NCBI GenBank assembly: GCA_003648125.1
Contig: QMOE01000155.1
Location: 1 to 6,280 of the forward strand
Reading direction: 5' to 3'
Length of the DNA: 6,280 bases
DNA from: Chloroflexota bacterium
GTDB lineage: Bacteria; Chloroflexota; Anaerolineae; B4-G1
Both the position numbers and the translations under genes were made by a program. The notes beneath the pieces were generated by a model. That model did not search any database. It saw nothing but the letters and a program-made list of their open reading frames with translations, and was not told the DNA's origin. Shown here in pieces: positions 1 to 6,185 of the stretch (position 1 is the first letter of the stretch; the number at the start of each line of letters is the position of its first letter).

Positions 1-53
1 AATTTGGATGATCTAACAAAAGAGTCGCTTCGTACTAGCAGATTCCTGCAAAG

Positions 54-114
54 AATTTCTGTGCCTGCCTGTCGGCAGACAGGCGTCTCTGTGAACCCTC
101 CGTGAATCTCTGTG
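54..114. repeat. 10/11-bp tandem repeat interrupted by a 20-bp near-palindrome
   Basis: Four related units occur: AATTTCTGTG (54-63), CGTCTCTGTG (84-93), AACCCTCCGTG (94-104) and AATCTCTGTG (105-114). On the minus strand they read as CACAGAG/CACGGAG phrases, and the spacing is 10-11 bp, close to one helical turn. Units 1 and 2 are separated by exactly 20 bp (64-83), whose halves CCTGCCTGTC and GGCAGACAGG match as an inverted repeat at 8 of 10 positions; inside it GCCTGTC-GGCA-GACAGGC is a perfect 7-bp stem. Intergenic CACAGAG-type phrases and CCTGCC-type palindromes are, as far as I recall, widespread in some environmental bacterial genomes. Whether this copy belongs to such a family cannot be shown here. 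No coding sequence is supported in this stretch. Confidence 0.6.
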
Positions 115-160
115 TAACAGAAACTTGGCAAAAGTGTCCGGTAGAAAAGTGAGCGATAGC

Positions 161-190
161 GTGGGGCAAATTGTCAATTGCCCCACTTTT
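161..190 (+). terminator. Hairpin plus short T-run, possible terminator, attenuator or operator
   Basis: GTGGGGCAA (161-169) and TTGCCCCAC (178-186) form a perfect 9-bp stem with an 8-nt loop, followed at once by TTTT (187-190). On the plus strand this resembles a weak Rho-independent terminator for a gene lying left of the window. It sits 43 bp before the permease start, so it could also attenuate permease transcription or serve as a dimeric regulator operator. A competing pairing exists between GAAAAGTG (144-151) and CACTTTTC (184-191). The T-run is short, so strong termination is not assured. Confidence 0.4.
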
Positions 191-233
191 CCCAACTCGG
201 TCCTAGTCTGACCACTACCCACAGTCAAAAATC

Positions 234-1790
234 TTGCAATCTCCACTCTCCACTCTCCTGGATTGGCTTCTAGCCCTCCTCCCCATCCTGGCCGTCCTCG
301 TCTTGATGCTCCGCTTCCGTTGGGGCGGCGCGCAGGCCGGAGCGGTTGGTTGGGCAACGGCGCTGCTGGTGGCCGCGCTGCGCTTCGGCGCGGGGTGGCA
401 GGTGCTGGCCTGCGCCCAACTAAAGGGCTTGCTCCTGACCTTGTTCGTACTCTACATCATCTGGACCGCGCTGCTCTTTTACCGCGTCACCGACGAGGCC
501 GGCGTGGTGCAGTCCATCGGCGCCGGCCTACCCCGTCTCACACCCGACCGGGGGCTGCAGGCGCTGCTACTGGGCTGGGTCTTTAGCGCTTTTTTGCAAG
601 GGATGGGCGGATTCGGCGTGCCGGTGGCGGTCGTCGCGCCGCTGCTGACCGGGCTGGGCTTCCCGGCCGTCGCCGCCGTCGTCATTCCCTCGGTGGGCCA
701 TGCCTGGGCCGTCACCTTTGGCTCACTCGGCTCCTCCTTCTACGCGCTCATGGCCGCGACGGGGCGCGGCGGGGCGGAACTGGCCCCCTGGTCGGCGGCG
801 CTGCTGGGATTGGCATGCCTGGGCTGCGGCGCGGCCACGCTGTGGGCGGCGGGAGGGTGGCGCACGCTGCGATCTAATCTGACCGCCTGGCTCATCATCG
901 GAGTGACGATGGCCGTGACTCAGTTTCTCGTCGTCACCCACGGACTGTGGGCCATCGGCGGGATGATGGGCGGGCTGGCGGGGCTGGCGGTGGGGGTGAT
1001 GTGGGCGCGCTGGCGCGCTGGGGGCTTGATCGGGGAAGATCGCCCAACAGCGGGGATGCCACTTGGCTGGGCATTGCTGCCCTACATTTTGTTGGTCGCC
1101 ATCGTGCTGACGGCCCAGGTTCCGTTTATGAAAGCGGCGCTGGGACAGGTGGTCATTCGCGCCCGGTTCCCTGAACTGATCACCGGGCGGGGATGGGTGA
1201 CACCGGCCGGGGAGGGACGCAGCATCAACCTCTTTGGTCACGCTGGTGCGCTGCTGACTTATGCCTCGCTCGTCACCTACCTGCTTTTCCAGCGGCGCGG
1301 GTGCTACAAACCGGGGGCAGCGGGCCGCATCGCGCGAAGCGTCGCCAAGAAAGCGGTGCGCTCCAGCCTGGGCACGGCGGCGATGGTCGGCATGGCGGTA
1401 ACGATGGAGCACGCGGGGATGACGCACCTGCTGGCGGATGGAATCGCGCAGGCGGCCGGGCGGGCCTTCCCGCTGGCGGCTCCCTTCATCGGCGTGTTGG
1501 GAGCCTTTATGACCGGTTCCAACACCAACTCTAACGTCGTCTTCGGCGGTTTGCAGCAGGGCGTGGCGATGCTGCTGGGCGTCAGTCCGCTCATCATCCT
1601 GGCCGCGCAGACGGCGGGTGGAGCTATCGGCTCGGCCTTTGCCCCGGCCAAAATTATCGTGGGGTGCAGCACGGTGGGATCGGGAGAGGAAGAGAGTGCT
1701 GTGCTCAAGGCGGTGATGCGCTACGGTTTAGCTATCGTGGCTGGCCTGGCCCTGGCGACCGGCGCGGCGGTTTATCTGGGCGGGAGTTGA
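234..1790 (+). CDS. lctP: LctP-family permease (L-lactate/carboxylate transporter)
   Basis: The 518-residue protein is almost wholly hydrophobic, with roughly 12-14 membrane spans. It carries the hallmarks of the L-lactate permease family (TC 2.A.14): GFGVPVAVVAPLL (126-138) leading into IPSVGHAWAVTFGSLG (151-166), TGSNTNSNVVFGGLQQ (427-442), and AAQTAGGAIGSAFAPAKIIVG (457-477). Family members are often about 530-560 residues, so this one is slightly short but has both signature halves. Family knowledge says proton-coupled uptake of L-lactate or glycolate; the exact substrate cannot be read from sequence. The start is uncertain. TTG at 234 keeps the first membrane span (about 11-28), while the first in-frame ATG (306) would delete most of it. 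The frame is closed by TAG at 204-206, and no Shine-Dalgarno sequence is visible. Its last 20 codons overlap the convergent rarD gene. No lactate dehydrogenase or lldR-type regulator is present in the window. Confidence 0.88.
   Translation: MQSPLSTLLDWLLALLPILAVLVLMLRFRWGGAQAGAVGWATALLVAALRFGAGWQVLACAQLKGLLLTLFVLYIIWTALLFYRVTDEAGVVQSIGAGLPRLTPDRGLQALLLGWVFSAFLQGMGGFGVPVAVVAPLLTGLGFPAVAAVVIPSVGHAWAVTFGSLGSSFYALMAATGRGGAELAPWSAALLGLACLGCGAATLWAAGGWRTLRSNLTAWLIIGVTMAVTQFLVVTHGLWAIGGMMGGLAGLAVGVMWARWRAGGLIGEDRPTAGMPLGWALLPYILLVAIVLTAQVPFMKAALGQVVIRARFPELITGRGWVTPAGEGRSINLFGHAGALLTYASLVTYLLFQRRGCYKPGAAGRIARSVAKKAVRSSLGTAAMVGMAVTMEHAGMTHLLADGIAQAAGRAFPLAAPFIGVLGAFMTGSNTNSNVVFGGLQQGVAMLLGVSPLIILAAQTAGGAIGSAFAPAKIIVGCSTVGSGEEESAVLKAVMRYGLAIVAGLALATGAAVYLGGS
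241..258 (+). repeat. 7-bp tandem repeat in the first permease codons
   Basis: CTCCACT is repeated at 241-247 and 248-254 and is followed by a partial CTCC (255-258). This lies within codons 3-9 of the permease if translation starts at TTG 234. The unit is not a multiple of three, so loss or gain of one copy would shift the frame between the start and the first membrane span. It may be low-complexity intergenic sequence that has become the 5' end of the gene. Confidence 0.55.
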
Positions 1791-2669
1791 GAGTAATAAA
1801 TTTGCCTTCCTCCTGCCCTCTACGACACCTTCGATGGAATATATCAAGAGGGCGGTCCATATCGCGCCAAACCCTACCAGGCGCGTTTTCTCAAAGGCCT
1901 CTCCATAGACCAATACCCCCAAAAGAAACTGCAACGTTGGGGCAATGTACTGCAAAATCCCTACTGTGGCAAGCGTGACTTTCCGCGCACCGTAGGCGAA
2001 CCAGATGAGAGGAAAAGCAGTGATGACCCCGGTGAGTGTAAGCAGTCCACTCACCGCCCCCGTATGCCCGAATGAACCACTGCCCGCCAATTCGATGTAA
2101 ACGAGATATGCCAGCGCCGGAAGAAACAGGATGGTCATTTCTAGCACAAGCCCGTCGAGCGCGCCCAGGGGGGCGGTCTTTCTCAACAGGCCGTAGAGGC
2201 CAAAGGTGGTCGCCAGGGTGAGCGCAATCCAGGGGAACGATCCGTACCCCAGCGTGAGAAAAGTCACCCCGCCCAGGGCGAGCAGGATCGCCGCCCATTG
2301 CCACGGACGCAGATGTTCTCCCAAAAAGAGCATACCAAAGAGTACGCTGATGAGTGGATTGATAAAGTACCCCAGGCTCGAGTCCACGATATGGCCTGTG
2401 CTCACCGCCCAGATGTAGGTGAGCCAATTCAGTGCCAGGAGAGCGCCGGTACCGAAAAATGTGAGCAGCGTGGCCGGGTTTTTCCTGATCTGCCGCAGCC
2501 ATCCCCATTGACTTTTCACCGCCAACAGCAGCATCACAACAACAAACGACCACACCACGCGATGGCAAATCACCTCGACAGCCGGTACCGCCTGGATGGT
2601 TTTCCAATAGACGGGGAGCAATCCCCAGAGAACATAGGCCCCAATGGCAGAGATGATCCCGTTTTTCAT
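1728..2669 (-). CDS. rarD: RarD-like EamA/DMT-superfamily transporter
   Basis: The 313-residue membrane protein has about ten predicted spans in two EamA-type halves. It shows the RarD pattern rather than generic EamA: GAYVLWGLLPVYWK (10-23), VEVICHRVVWS (31-41), NWLTYIWAVSTGHIVDSSLG (81-100) running into YFINPLISVLFGMLFLGE (101-118), LLRKTAPLG in the mid-loop (161-169), and ILQYIAPTLQFLLGVLVYGE (238-257). RarD proteins are inner-membrane permeases named for a chloramphenicol-sensitivity phenotype; their natural substrate is poorly defined. The usual length is about 295-300 residues. The last ~20 residues here (from about 294) are a polar tail encoded across the 3' end of the convergent permease gene, so they probably reflect loss of an earlier stop. 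The ATG at 2669 overlaps the VanW stop in an ATGA arrangement and has GGAGG four bases upstream, so it is the last gene of the operon and translationally coupled. Confidence 0.92.
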   Translation of the reverse strand: MKNGIISAIGAYVLWGLLPVYWKTIQAVPAVEVICHRVVWSFVVVMLLLAVKSQWGWLRQIRKNPATLLTFFGTGALLALNWLTYIWAVSTGHIVDSSLGYFINPLISVLFGMLFLGEHLRPWQWAAILLALGGVTFLTLGYGSFPWIALTLATTFGLYGLLRKTAPLGALDGLVLEMTILFLPALAYLVYIELAGSGSFGHTGAVSGLLTLTGVITAFPLIWFAYGARKVTLATVGILQYIAPTLQFLLGVLVYGEAFEKTRLVGFGAIWTALLIYSIEGVVEGRRKANLLLSTPAQINRRAGRQGQASHDS

Positions 2670-2678
2670 TCTTCCTCC
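2666..2678 (-). promoter_or_regulatory. rarD ribosome-binding site and ATGA overlap inside the vanW-family 3' end
   Basis: The VanW-family protein ends in codons for Pro-Glu-Glu-Glu, and the Glu codons themselves supply GGAGG (minus strand, 2678-2674). It lies four bases before the rarD ATG (2669-2667), which overlaps the TGA stop (2668-2666). This fixes the rarD start and indicates termination-reinitiation coupling between the two genes. Confidence 0.8.
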
Positions 2679-4441
2679 GGCGGCTCGTAGCCGGGGCCGT
2701 AGTGATAGGCGGCGCGGCGCGGCGCGTATTTGCTGATAAAGGTATCGTCGTAGAGCAGGTTGCCGTCCGCGTCATAGACCCGCCGCACGATGGTCGCCGT
2801 CAGTCCATCCACCGCCGACTGCCACTTGATCACCGTCCCCGGCGCCATATCATCGTGCAACTGGTAGATAGGCGGGCCGGCCCGAGTCTCGGCGCTGATC
2901 TCTGGGCCATCCATCTCTACTCGCCGCCCGTCGTCGGTGGAATAAAAGCGAAAGATCAAGCGGTGAGTCGCTTCCTCCACCTCCGTCTCGATCAGCAGCG
3001 GGTAAGCCCGGTCGTTGACGAACTTTAGATCCACGTTCGGCGAGTAGACGGTGGCATCCATCCCCACTCCACCGCCCCGCAGTTCATAGTAGCCCACCCG
3101 CTGGCCGTGGTACCAGCGTTCGGTGATGGGGCAGCCGCCCCAGAAGGCAGCGCGGAAGGCGGTGGTAGAGACCTGGCAGATGCCGCCGCCGATGCCGATA
3201 GCCAGTTGCTCGCCGGCGGTGATGTAGGATTCATCGTACCCCTCCTCGGCGGTGACAGGCCCCAGGTAATGGTTGAAGGAAAAGGTCTCCCCCGGCTCCA
3301 CGACGACGCCATCGAACTTGGTCGCCGCCAGGCGGATGTTGTTGTCGCGCCCGGAGGGAGAGCCGATAAAGTAGGATTCCCCCTCGGCCACCAGGGCGAC
3401 GATTCCCAGTTCCTCGGCGGTAGCGGTAGCGGGGCAGCAGGGCGGGATGGACTCTACGACGAGGGGCACAAAGCGGTTGCCGTCCGCCATCTCTTGCACG
3501 ATGCGTACCAGGCTCGCTCCTACGTCGAGTGCGCGGCCCTCGCTGCTGGTGCTGATGGGTTCCAGTTGGCCCGTCTCCTCGTCAAAGTGGAAGCGTCCGT
3601 TCACCGGTTCGATAGCCAGGGCGGGGGCTGCTTCCTCCAGATAAGCCCGCAGCGCGTCCTCGTCCAGCGCGGCGTGCAGCGTCCCCTCATCCGCCTGTAC
3701 CACCAGCATGGTGACCAGTTGTTCCGGTGGAAGCGTCCACGGGCCGGGGTCGCCCTCCAGGGGGTCAGCGAGCAGGAGCGTGAGGGGGCCATCCAGCAGC
3801 AACTCGGCCTCGGCGCGGGCTGGTTCGGCGTCGGCGACGGGCGGCGGGACCTCGTGGGTGATTAAATCCACTGTGGCGGGAGCCAGACGGATCACGGCCG
3901 GCGTCAGCGCCGCCAGAGTCGCCTCCACGTCCAGGCGGCGGCCGGGCCGGGCCGGGTTGACGACCGGGGTGACGCCGTCGAGGGAGAGGGAGGCGTCGAT
4001 GGGGGGGAAATCTATCTGCTCGGCCAGCGTCTCCAGGTAGAGCCGGGCCTCGCCCTCGTCGTAGACGACGACGGGCGGCAGGTCAAAGCCGAGCAGGAGC
4101 AGTTCCAGGTGGGCCAGCAGGTTGCCCGCGCGCGAGAACTCGCGCCCCAGGCTGTATGCCGGCGCCAGCGTGGCTCGCGCGTCGAGCCGCAGGCCCAGGT
4201 CGGTGGGGCTGACGTCCCACGAACGGTCGGGGCCGCGCAGCGTCACCAGCGGCGCGTTCAACCCCAGGCCACCCGTCAGTGCGACACCTGCTTCATCGGG
4301 CTGCATTCCGCCCACGTCTACGCCCTGCACCCGCACGCCAGGGTAGATACGGTCGGCGTGGTATAGCTCAAACGCCAGCACCGAGCCGAACAGGAGAACG
4401 GTCAGGGCAAGGAAAGAACAGCCTAAGGCACGGATCTTCAT
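2666..4441 (-). CDS. VanW-family membrane-anchored envelope protein with PG-binding-4-like repeats
   Basis: The 591-residue protein has a YoaR/VanW-type layout. An N-terminal hydrophobic segment (about 8-26) is a signal anchor or signal peptide. The motif YPGVRVQGVDVGGMQPDEA (33-51) is typical of the juxtamembrane part of this family. Two similar segments follow, about 125-200 and 234-334, resembling PG_binding_4 (PF12229). The VanW domain (PF04294) spans about 346-475, with NNIRLAATKFDGVVVEPGE (367-385), FSFN (387-390), GIGGGICQVSTTAF (416-429) and GMDATVYSP (460-468). A conserved extracellular tail (about 535-582) ends in an acidic PEEE. VanW is named from vancomycin-resistance clusters, but its biochemistry is not established; an extracytoplasmic, cell-wall-associated role is inferred. 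The ATG at 4441 starts four bases after the upstream protease stop, and no Shine-Dalgarno sequence is in range (a G-run lies about 20 bases away). It is therefore probably translated by coupling. No VanA/VanH/VanX homologue is present, so vancomycin resistance should not be inferred. Confidence 0.9.
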   Translation of the reverse strand: MKIRALGCSFLALTVLLFGSVLAFELYHADRIYPGVRVQGVDVGGMQPDEAGVALTGGLGLNAPLVTLRGPDRSWDVSPTDLGLRLDARATLAPAYSLGREFSRAGNLLAHLELLLLGFDLPPVVVYDEGEARLYLETLAEQIDFPPIDASLSLDGVTPVVNPARPGRRLDVEATLAALTPAVIRLAPATVDLITHEVPPPVADAEPARAEAELLLDGPLTLLLADPLEGDPGPWTLPPEQLVTMLVVQADEGTLHAALDEDALRAYLEEAAPALAIEPVNGRFHFDEETGQLEPISTSSEGRALDVGASLVRIVQEMADGNRFVPLVVESIPPCCPATATAEELGIVALVAEGESYFIGSPSGRDNNIRLAATKFDGVVVEPGETFSFNHYLGPVTAEEGYDESYITAGEQLAIGIGGGICQVSTTAFRAAFWGGCPITERWYHGQRVGYYELRGGGVGMDATVYSPNVDLKFVNDRAYPLLIETEVEEATHRLIFRFYSTDDGRRVEMDGPEISAETRAGPPIYQLHDDMAPGTVIKWQSAVDGLTATIVRRVYDADGNLLYDDTFISKYAPRRAAYHYGPGYEPPEEE

Positions 4442-4445
4442 CTGA

Positions 4446-5288
4446 TTATTGGTTGTTGGCTCCCCCCTTTTCCCCGCTGGGGTGGTAGGGCACAGGGATG
4501 TACTGCACCGACGGGCGGCGTTGGCCCGGCTGACGGTAGAGGGTCATCAACTTGTAAACCACTTCGGGCATCTCTGTGCTGACCAGAAGCCCCAGTTCCC
4601 GCGCCTCCTCAACGGTGATGGGGTAATCGTGAGTCCAGCGCCCCTCAGTGAGTGTTCGGGCCAACGTTTCCGCTTGCTCCGCCGGGATATGCTCGGCCAG
4701 GATTGCTTGCGCACGGGTTTGGACCTGAGCGATAGCCTTACGCGCTACATCGGCCAGGATGAGAGTTTTATCATCCACCTCGTTGACGTCCTTCTGCTCC
4801 ACCGCCTTGATGATGGAGGCGGCAGGATACTCTCCCAGTTGGGGGTCCACCGGCCCCAGGACGGCGTTCTCGTCCATCACGATCTCGTCGGCGGCCAGTG
4901 CCAGCAGCGTCCCGCCCGACATAGCGTAGTGGGGCACAAAGACGGTCACCTTGGCCGGGTGGCGACAGAGCGCGTGGGCGATCTGCTCCGAGGCCAGCAC
5001 CAGGCCACCCGGCGTGTGCAGGATCAGATCAATCGGTACTTTACCGTCGGTCAGTTTAATGGCCCGCAGTATTTCCTCACTGTCCTCAATGTCAATGTAG
5101 CGGAAGAGGGGAAAGCCCAGCAACGCCATTGTCTCTTGGCGGTGGATGAGAGCGATGACGCGGCTGTCGCGCTGTTTCTCCAGTTCGCGCATCAACTTCA
5201 AGCGAGCCGCCTCCAGCATACGTTTCTGGATGGCCGGCAGGAGACTGGTGAACATGAAGAAAATCCAGAACAGGTCAAAGATGGACAT
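4446..5288 (-). CDS. SDH-family ClpP-class serine protease, membrane-anchored
   Basis: The 280-residue protein matches the SDH/serine dehydrogenase proteinase family (PF01972, ClpP/crotonase fold, related to SppA-type peptidases). One N-terminal membrane span (about 4-20) is followed by a charged helix (21-45) that could form a coiled coil. The core has LILHTPGGLVLASEQIAHAL (88-107), whose GG is the expected oxyanion-hole region, and PHYAMSGGTLLALAADEIVM (119-138), with Ser124 as the likely nucleophile. NAVLGPVDPQLG (141-152) follows. A Ser-Lys dyad is expected from relatives; Lys161, Lys166, Lys174 and Lys184 are all possible partners and I cannot choose. The family is thought to degrade membrane or cytosolic proteins; substrates are unknown. 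ATG 5288 is supported by AGGAGGT at 5293-5299, four bases away. The gene lies 33 bp after the rhomboid gene and four bases before the VanW gene, with no NfeD or stomatin partner visible. Confidence 0.88.
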   Translation of the reverse strand: MSIFDLFWIFFMFTSLLPAIQKRMLEAARLKLMRELEKQRDSRVIALIHRQETMALLGFPLFRYIDIEDSEEILRAIKLTDGKVPIDLILHTPGGLVLASEQIAHALCRHPAKVTVFVPHYAMSGGTLLALAADEIVMDENAVLGPVDPQLGEYPAASIIKAVEQKDVNEVDDKTLILADVARKAIAQVQTRAQAILAEHIPAEQAETLARTLTEGRWTHDYPITVEEARELGLLVSTEMPEVVYKLMTLYRQPGQRRPSVQYIPVPYHPSGEKGGANNQ

Positions 5289-5321
5289 CGTAACCTCCTC
5301 GTTTTCAATTATCGCTGCGTG

Positions 5322-6020
5322 TCACCACGGCCAATACTCGTCGGCATAAGTGCGGCGCGGGCGCGGGGAGATGAGCCGGATAATCGCCATACCGAAAGCA
5401 AAGCCCCCGATGTGCGCCCACCAAGCCACGCCGCCAGCCTGCATGACGTCAGTGGCAGCGGCCAGGGCAAAGAGTCCATTGAACAACTGGGAGATGAACC
5501 AAAAGCCCAGATAGATCAAGGCCGGGATCTCGATGATACGGATAAAGTAGAATATGGGCACGAGCGTGACGACGCGGGCACGAGGGTAGAGCACCAGGTA
5601 GGCTCCCAGTACGGCGGCGATGGCCCCGCTGGCTCCCACAGTCGGGATAGGAGAGCTGCGGTAAGCCAGCAATTGCGCTCCGCCGGCCACCAGCCCGCCC
5701 AGTATGTAAAACAGCGAGTAGCGCCAGTGCCCCAGGCGATCTTCGACGTTGTCCCCAAAGATGTAAAGAGCGAGCATGTTGGAAATTAGATGCCACCAGC
5801 CGCCGTGCAGAAACATCGAGGTGAACATGGGCAGCCAGCGACCCCAGAGACTGCCTTGCCAGAAATGAGCCGGCGTCAACCCCCAGGCCCAGATGACTTG
5901 ATTTAGTTGATCTGGGGTCAGGATGCTCTCGAACAAAAAGACCAACACATTGAGCACAATGAGCGCTGTGTTGACGATAGGAAAGCGGCGGGCGGATATG
6001 GTGTCGCGCAAAGGAATCAT
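5322..6020 (-). CDS. Rhomboid-family intramembrane serine protease
   Basis: The 232-residue protein has six likely membrane spans, the basic bacterial rhomboid core (family S54, PF01694). The catalytic signature is present. PTVGASGAIAAVLGAYL (126-142) contains the GASG nucleophile Ser131, and WWAHIGGFAFG (200-210) contains the partner His203. The HLISNM motif (77-82) with His77 and Asn81, and the WR dipeptide (99-100, after GH), match conserved positions of the family. It should cleave membrane-embedded segments within the bilayer and is predicted active because both dyad residues are intact. Substrates are not predictable. The tail RPRRTYADEYWPW is short and aromatic/acidic. ATG 6020 is fixed by AGGAGGT at 6027-6033, six bases upstream. 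It is first in the operon, directly behind a consensus promoter, and the downstream neighbour is a second membrane-anchored serine protease. Confidence 0.95.
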   Translation of the reverse strand: MIPLRDTISARRFPIVNTALIVLNVLVFLFESILTPDQLNQVIWAWGLTPAHFWQGSLWGRWLPMFTSMFLHGGWWHLISNMLALYIFGDNVEDRLGHWRYSLFYILGGLVAGGAQLLAYRSSPIPTVGASGAIAAVLGAYLVLYPRARVVTLVPIFYFIRIIEIPALIYLGFWFISQLFNGLFALAAATDVMQAGGVAWWAHIGGFAFGMAIIRLISPRPRRTYADEYWPW

Positions 6021-6026
6021 TGGTCT

Positions 6027-6033
6027 ACCTCCT
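6027..6033 (-). promoter_or_regulatory. Strong ribosome-binding site of the rhomboid gene
   Basis: AGGAGGT on the minus strand (ACCTCCT on plus) ends six bases before ATG 6020. It matches the anti-Shine-Dalgarno sequence perfectly and decides this start. Confidence 0.85.
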
Positions 6034-6056
6034 AAAGCCGGTCGGCCTGGCCCTGA

Positions 6057-6089
6057 GCGGAGGGGAGCGGTGTCAACGCCCCCTGCCGC
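6057..6089 (-). promoter_or_regulatory. GC-rich hairpin at the predicted 5' end of the operon mRNA
   Basis: Read on the minus strand, GGGG-GCG (6083-6077) pairs with CGC-T-CCCC (6069-6062) around the loop TTGACAC, with one bulged T. The outer segments GCGG (6089-6086) and CCGC (6060-6057) can extend the stem across a small internal loop. The start site expected from the promoter (about 6086-6087) lies at the base of this hairpin. It may therefore be a 5'-end stabilising stem-loop rather than a terminator, since no T-run follows. The start site is predicted, not measured. Confidence 0.5.
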
Positions 6090-6093
6090 CCCA

Positions 6094-6121
6094 ATTATAC
6101 CCTACCCGCTTGCCCTGTCAA
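6094..6121 (-). promoter_or_regulatory. Consensus sigma70-type promoter for the four-gene operon
   Basis: On the minus strand, TTGACA (6121-6116) is followed by a 16-bp spacer and TATAAT (6099-6094), exact matches to both consensus boxes. Transcription would start near 6086-6087, giving a leader of about 66 nt before the rhomboid ATG. No other promoter is obvious within the gene string, whose gaps are 33 bp or less. Confidence 0.85.
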
Positions 6122-6133
6122 AGAATCTGATGG

Positions 6134-6162
6134 TGTATATTTGGCACGGGCATAAAGTTCAA
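6134..6162 (-). promoter_or_regulatory. Possible second, weaker upstream promoter
   Basis: On the minus strand, TTGAAC (6162-6157), a 17-bp spacer and TATACA (6139-6134) match the sigma70 boxes at 4 of 6 positions each. The spacing is ideal but the boxes are weak, and such matches arise by chance in AT-richer spacers. It would lie just upstream of the consensus promoter. Confidence 0.2.
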
Positions 6163-6185
6163 CCTGTGCAATTGAAGAGAACCCT

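Noticed and set aside
1..105. Open frame from the left edge ending in TGA at 103-105, possibly the 3' end of an upstream gene
   Set aside because: Only 34 codons are open, which is expected by chance in one of three frames, and its second half is translated repeat/palindrome DNA. It could be a true gene end, but nothing in the window supports it.
13..357. 114-codon minus-strand frame across the left spacer and permease start
   Set aside because: It crosses the repeats and the hairpin and overlaps the first permease codons; the product is compositionally biased without motifs.
723..1427. 234-codon minus-strand frame opposite the permease
   Set aside because: The Arg/Pro/His-rich composition is typical of antisense to a GC-rich membrane-protein gene.
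3107..3865. 252-codon plus-strand frame opposite the VanW gene
   Set aside because: It is shadow of a GC-rich gene on the other strand; the translation is low-complexity, Gly/Ala/Arg-rich, with no known motif.
4418..4441. ALGC near the VanW N-terminus as a lipoprotein lipobox
   Set aside because: The cysteine (residue 8) precedes the hydrophobic segment instead of following it, so a lipoprotein signal is not formed.
2666..4441. Vancomycin-resistance determinant
   Set aside because: Only a VanW-family domain protein is present; none of the core resistance enzymes (ligase, dehydrogenase, dipeptidase) or a VanRS pair is in the window. VanW domains are common in non-resistant bacteria.
4449..5789. 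446-codon open frame on the plus strand, antisense to both protease genes and the gap between them
   Set aside because: Both minus-strand genes show clear family motifs and strong ribosome-binding sites. The antisense translation shows no recognisable domain or membrane pattern and looks like a codon-bias shadow. Its length is notable but not evidence of coding.
6110..6141. Plus-strand promoter reading out of the right edge (TTGCCC with TATATT)
   Set aside because: The spacer is 20 bp and the -35 box is weak, and it overlaps the much better minus-strand promoter.
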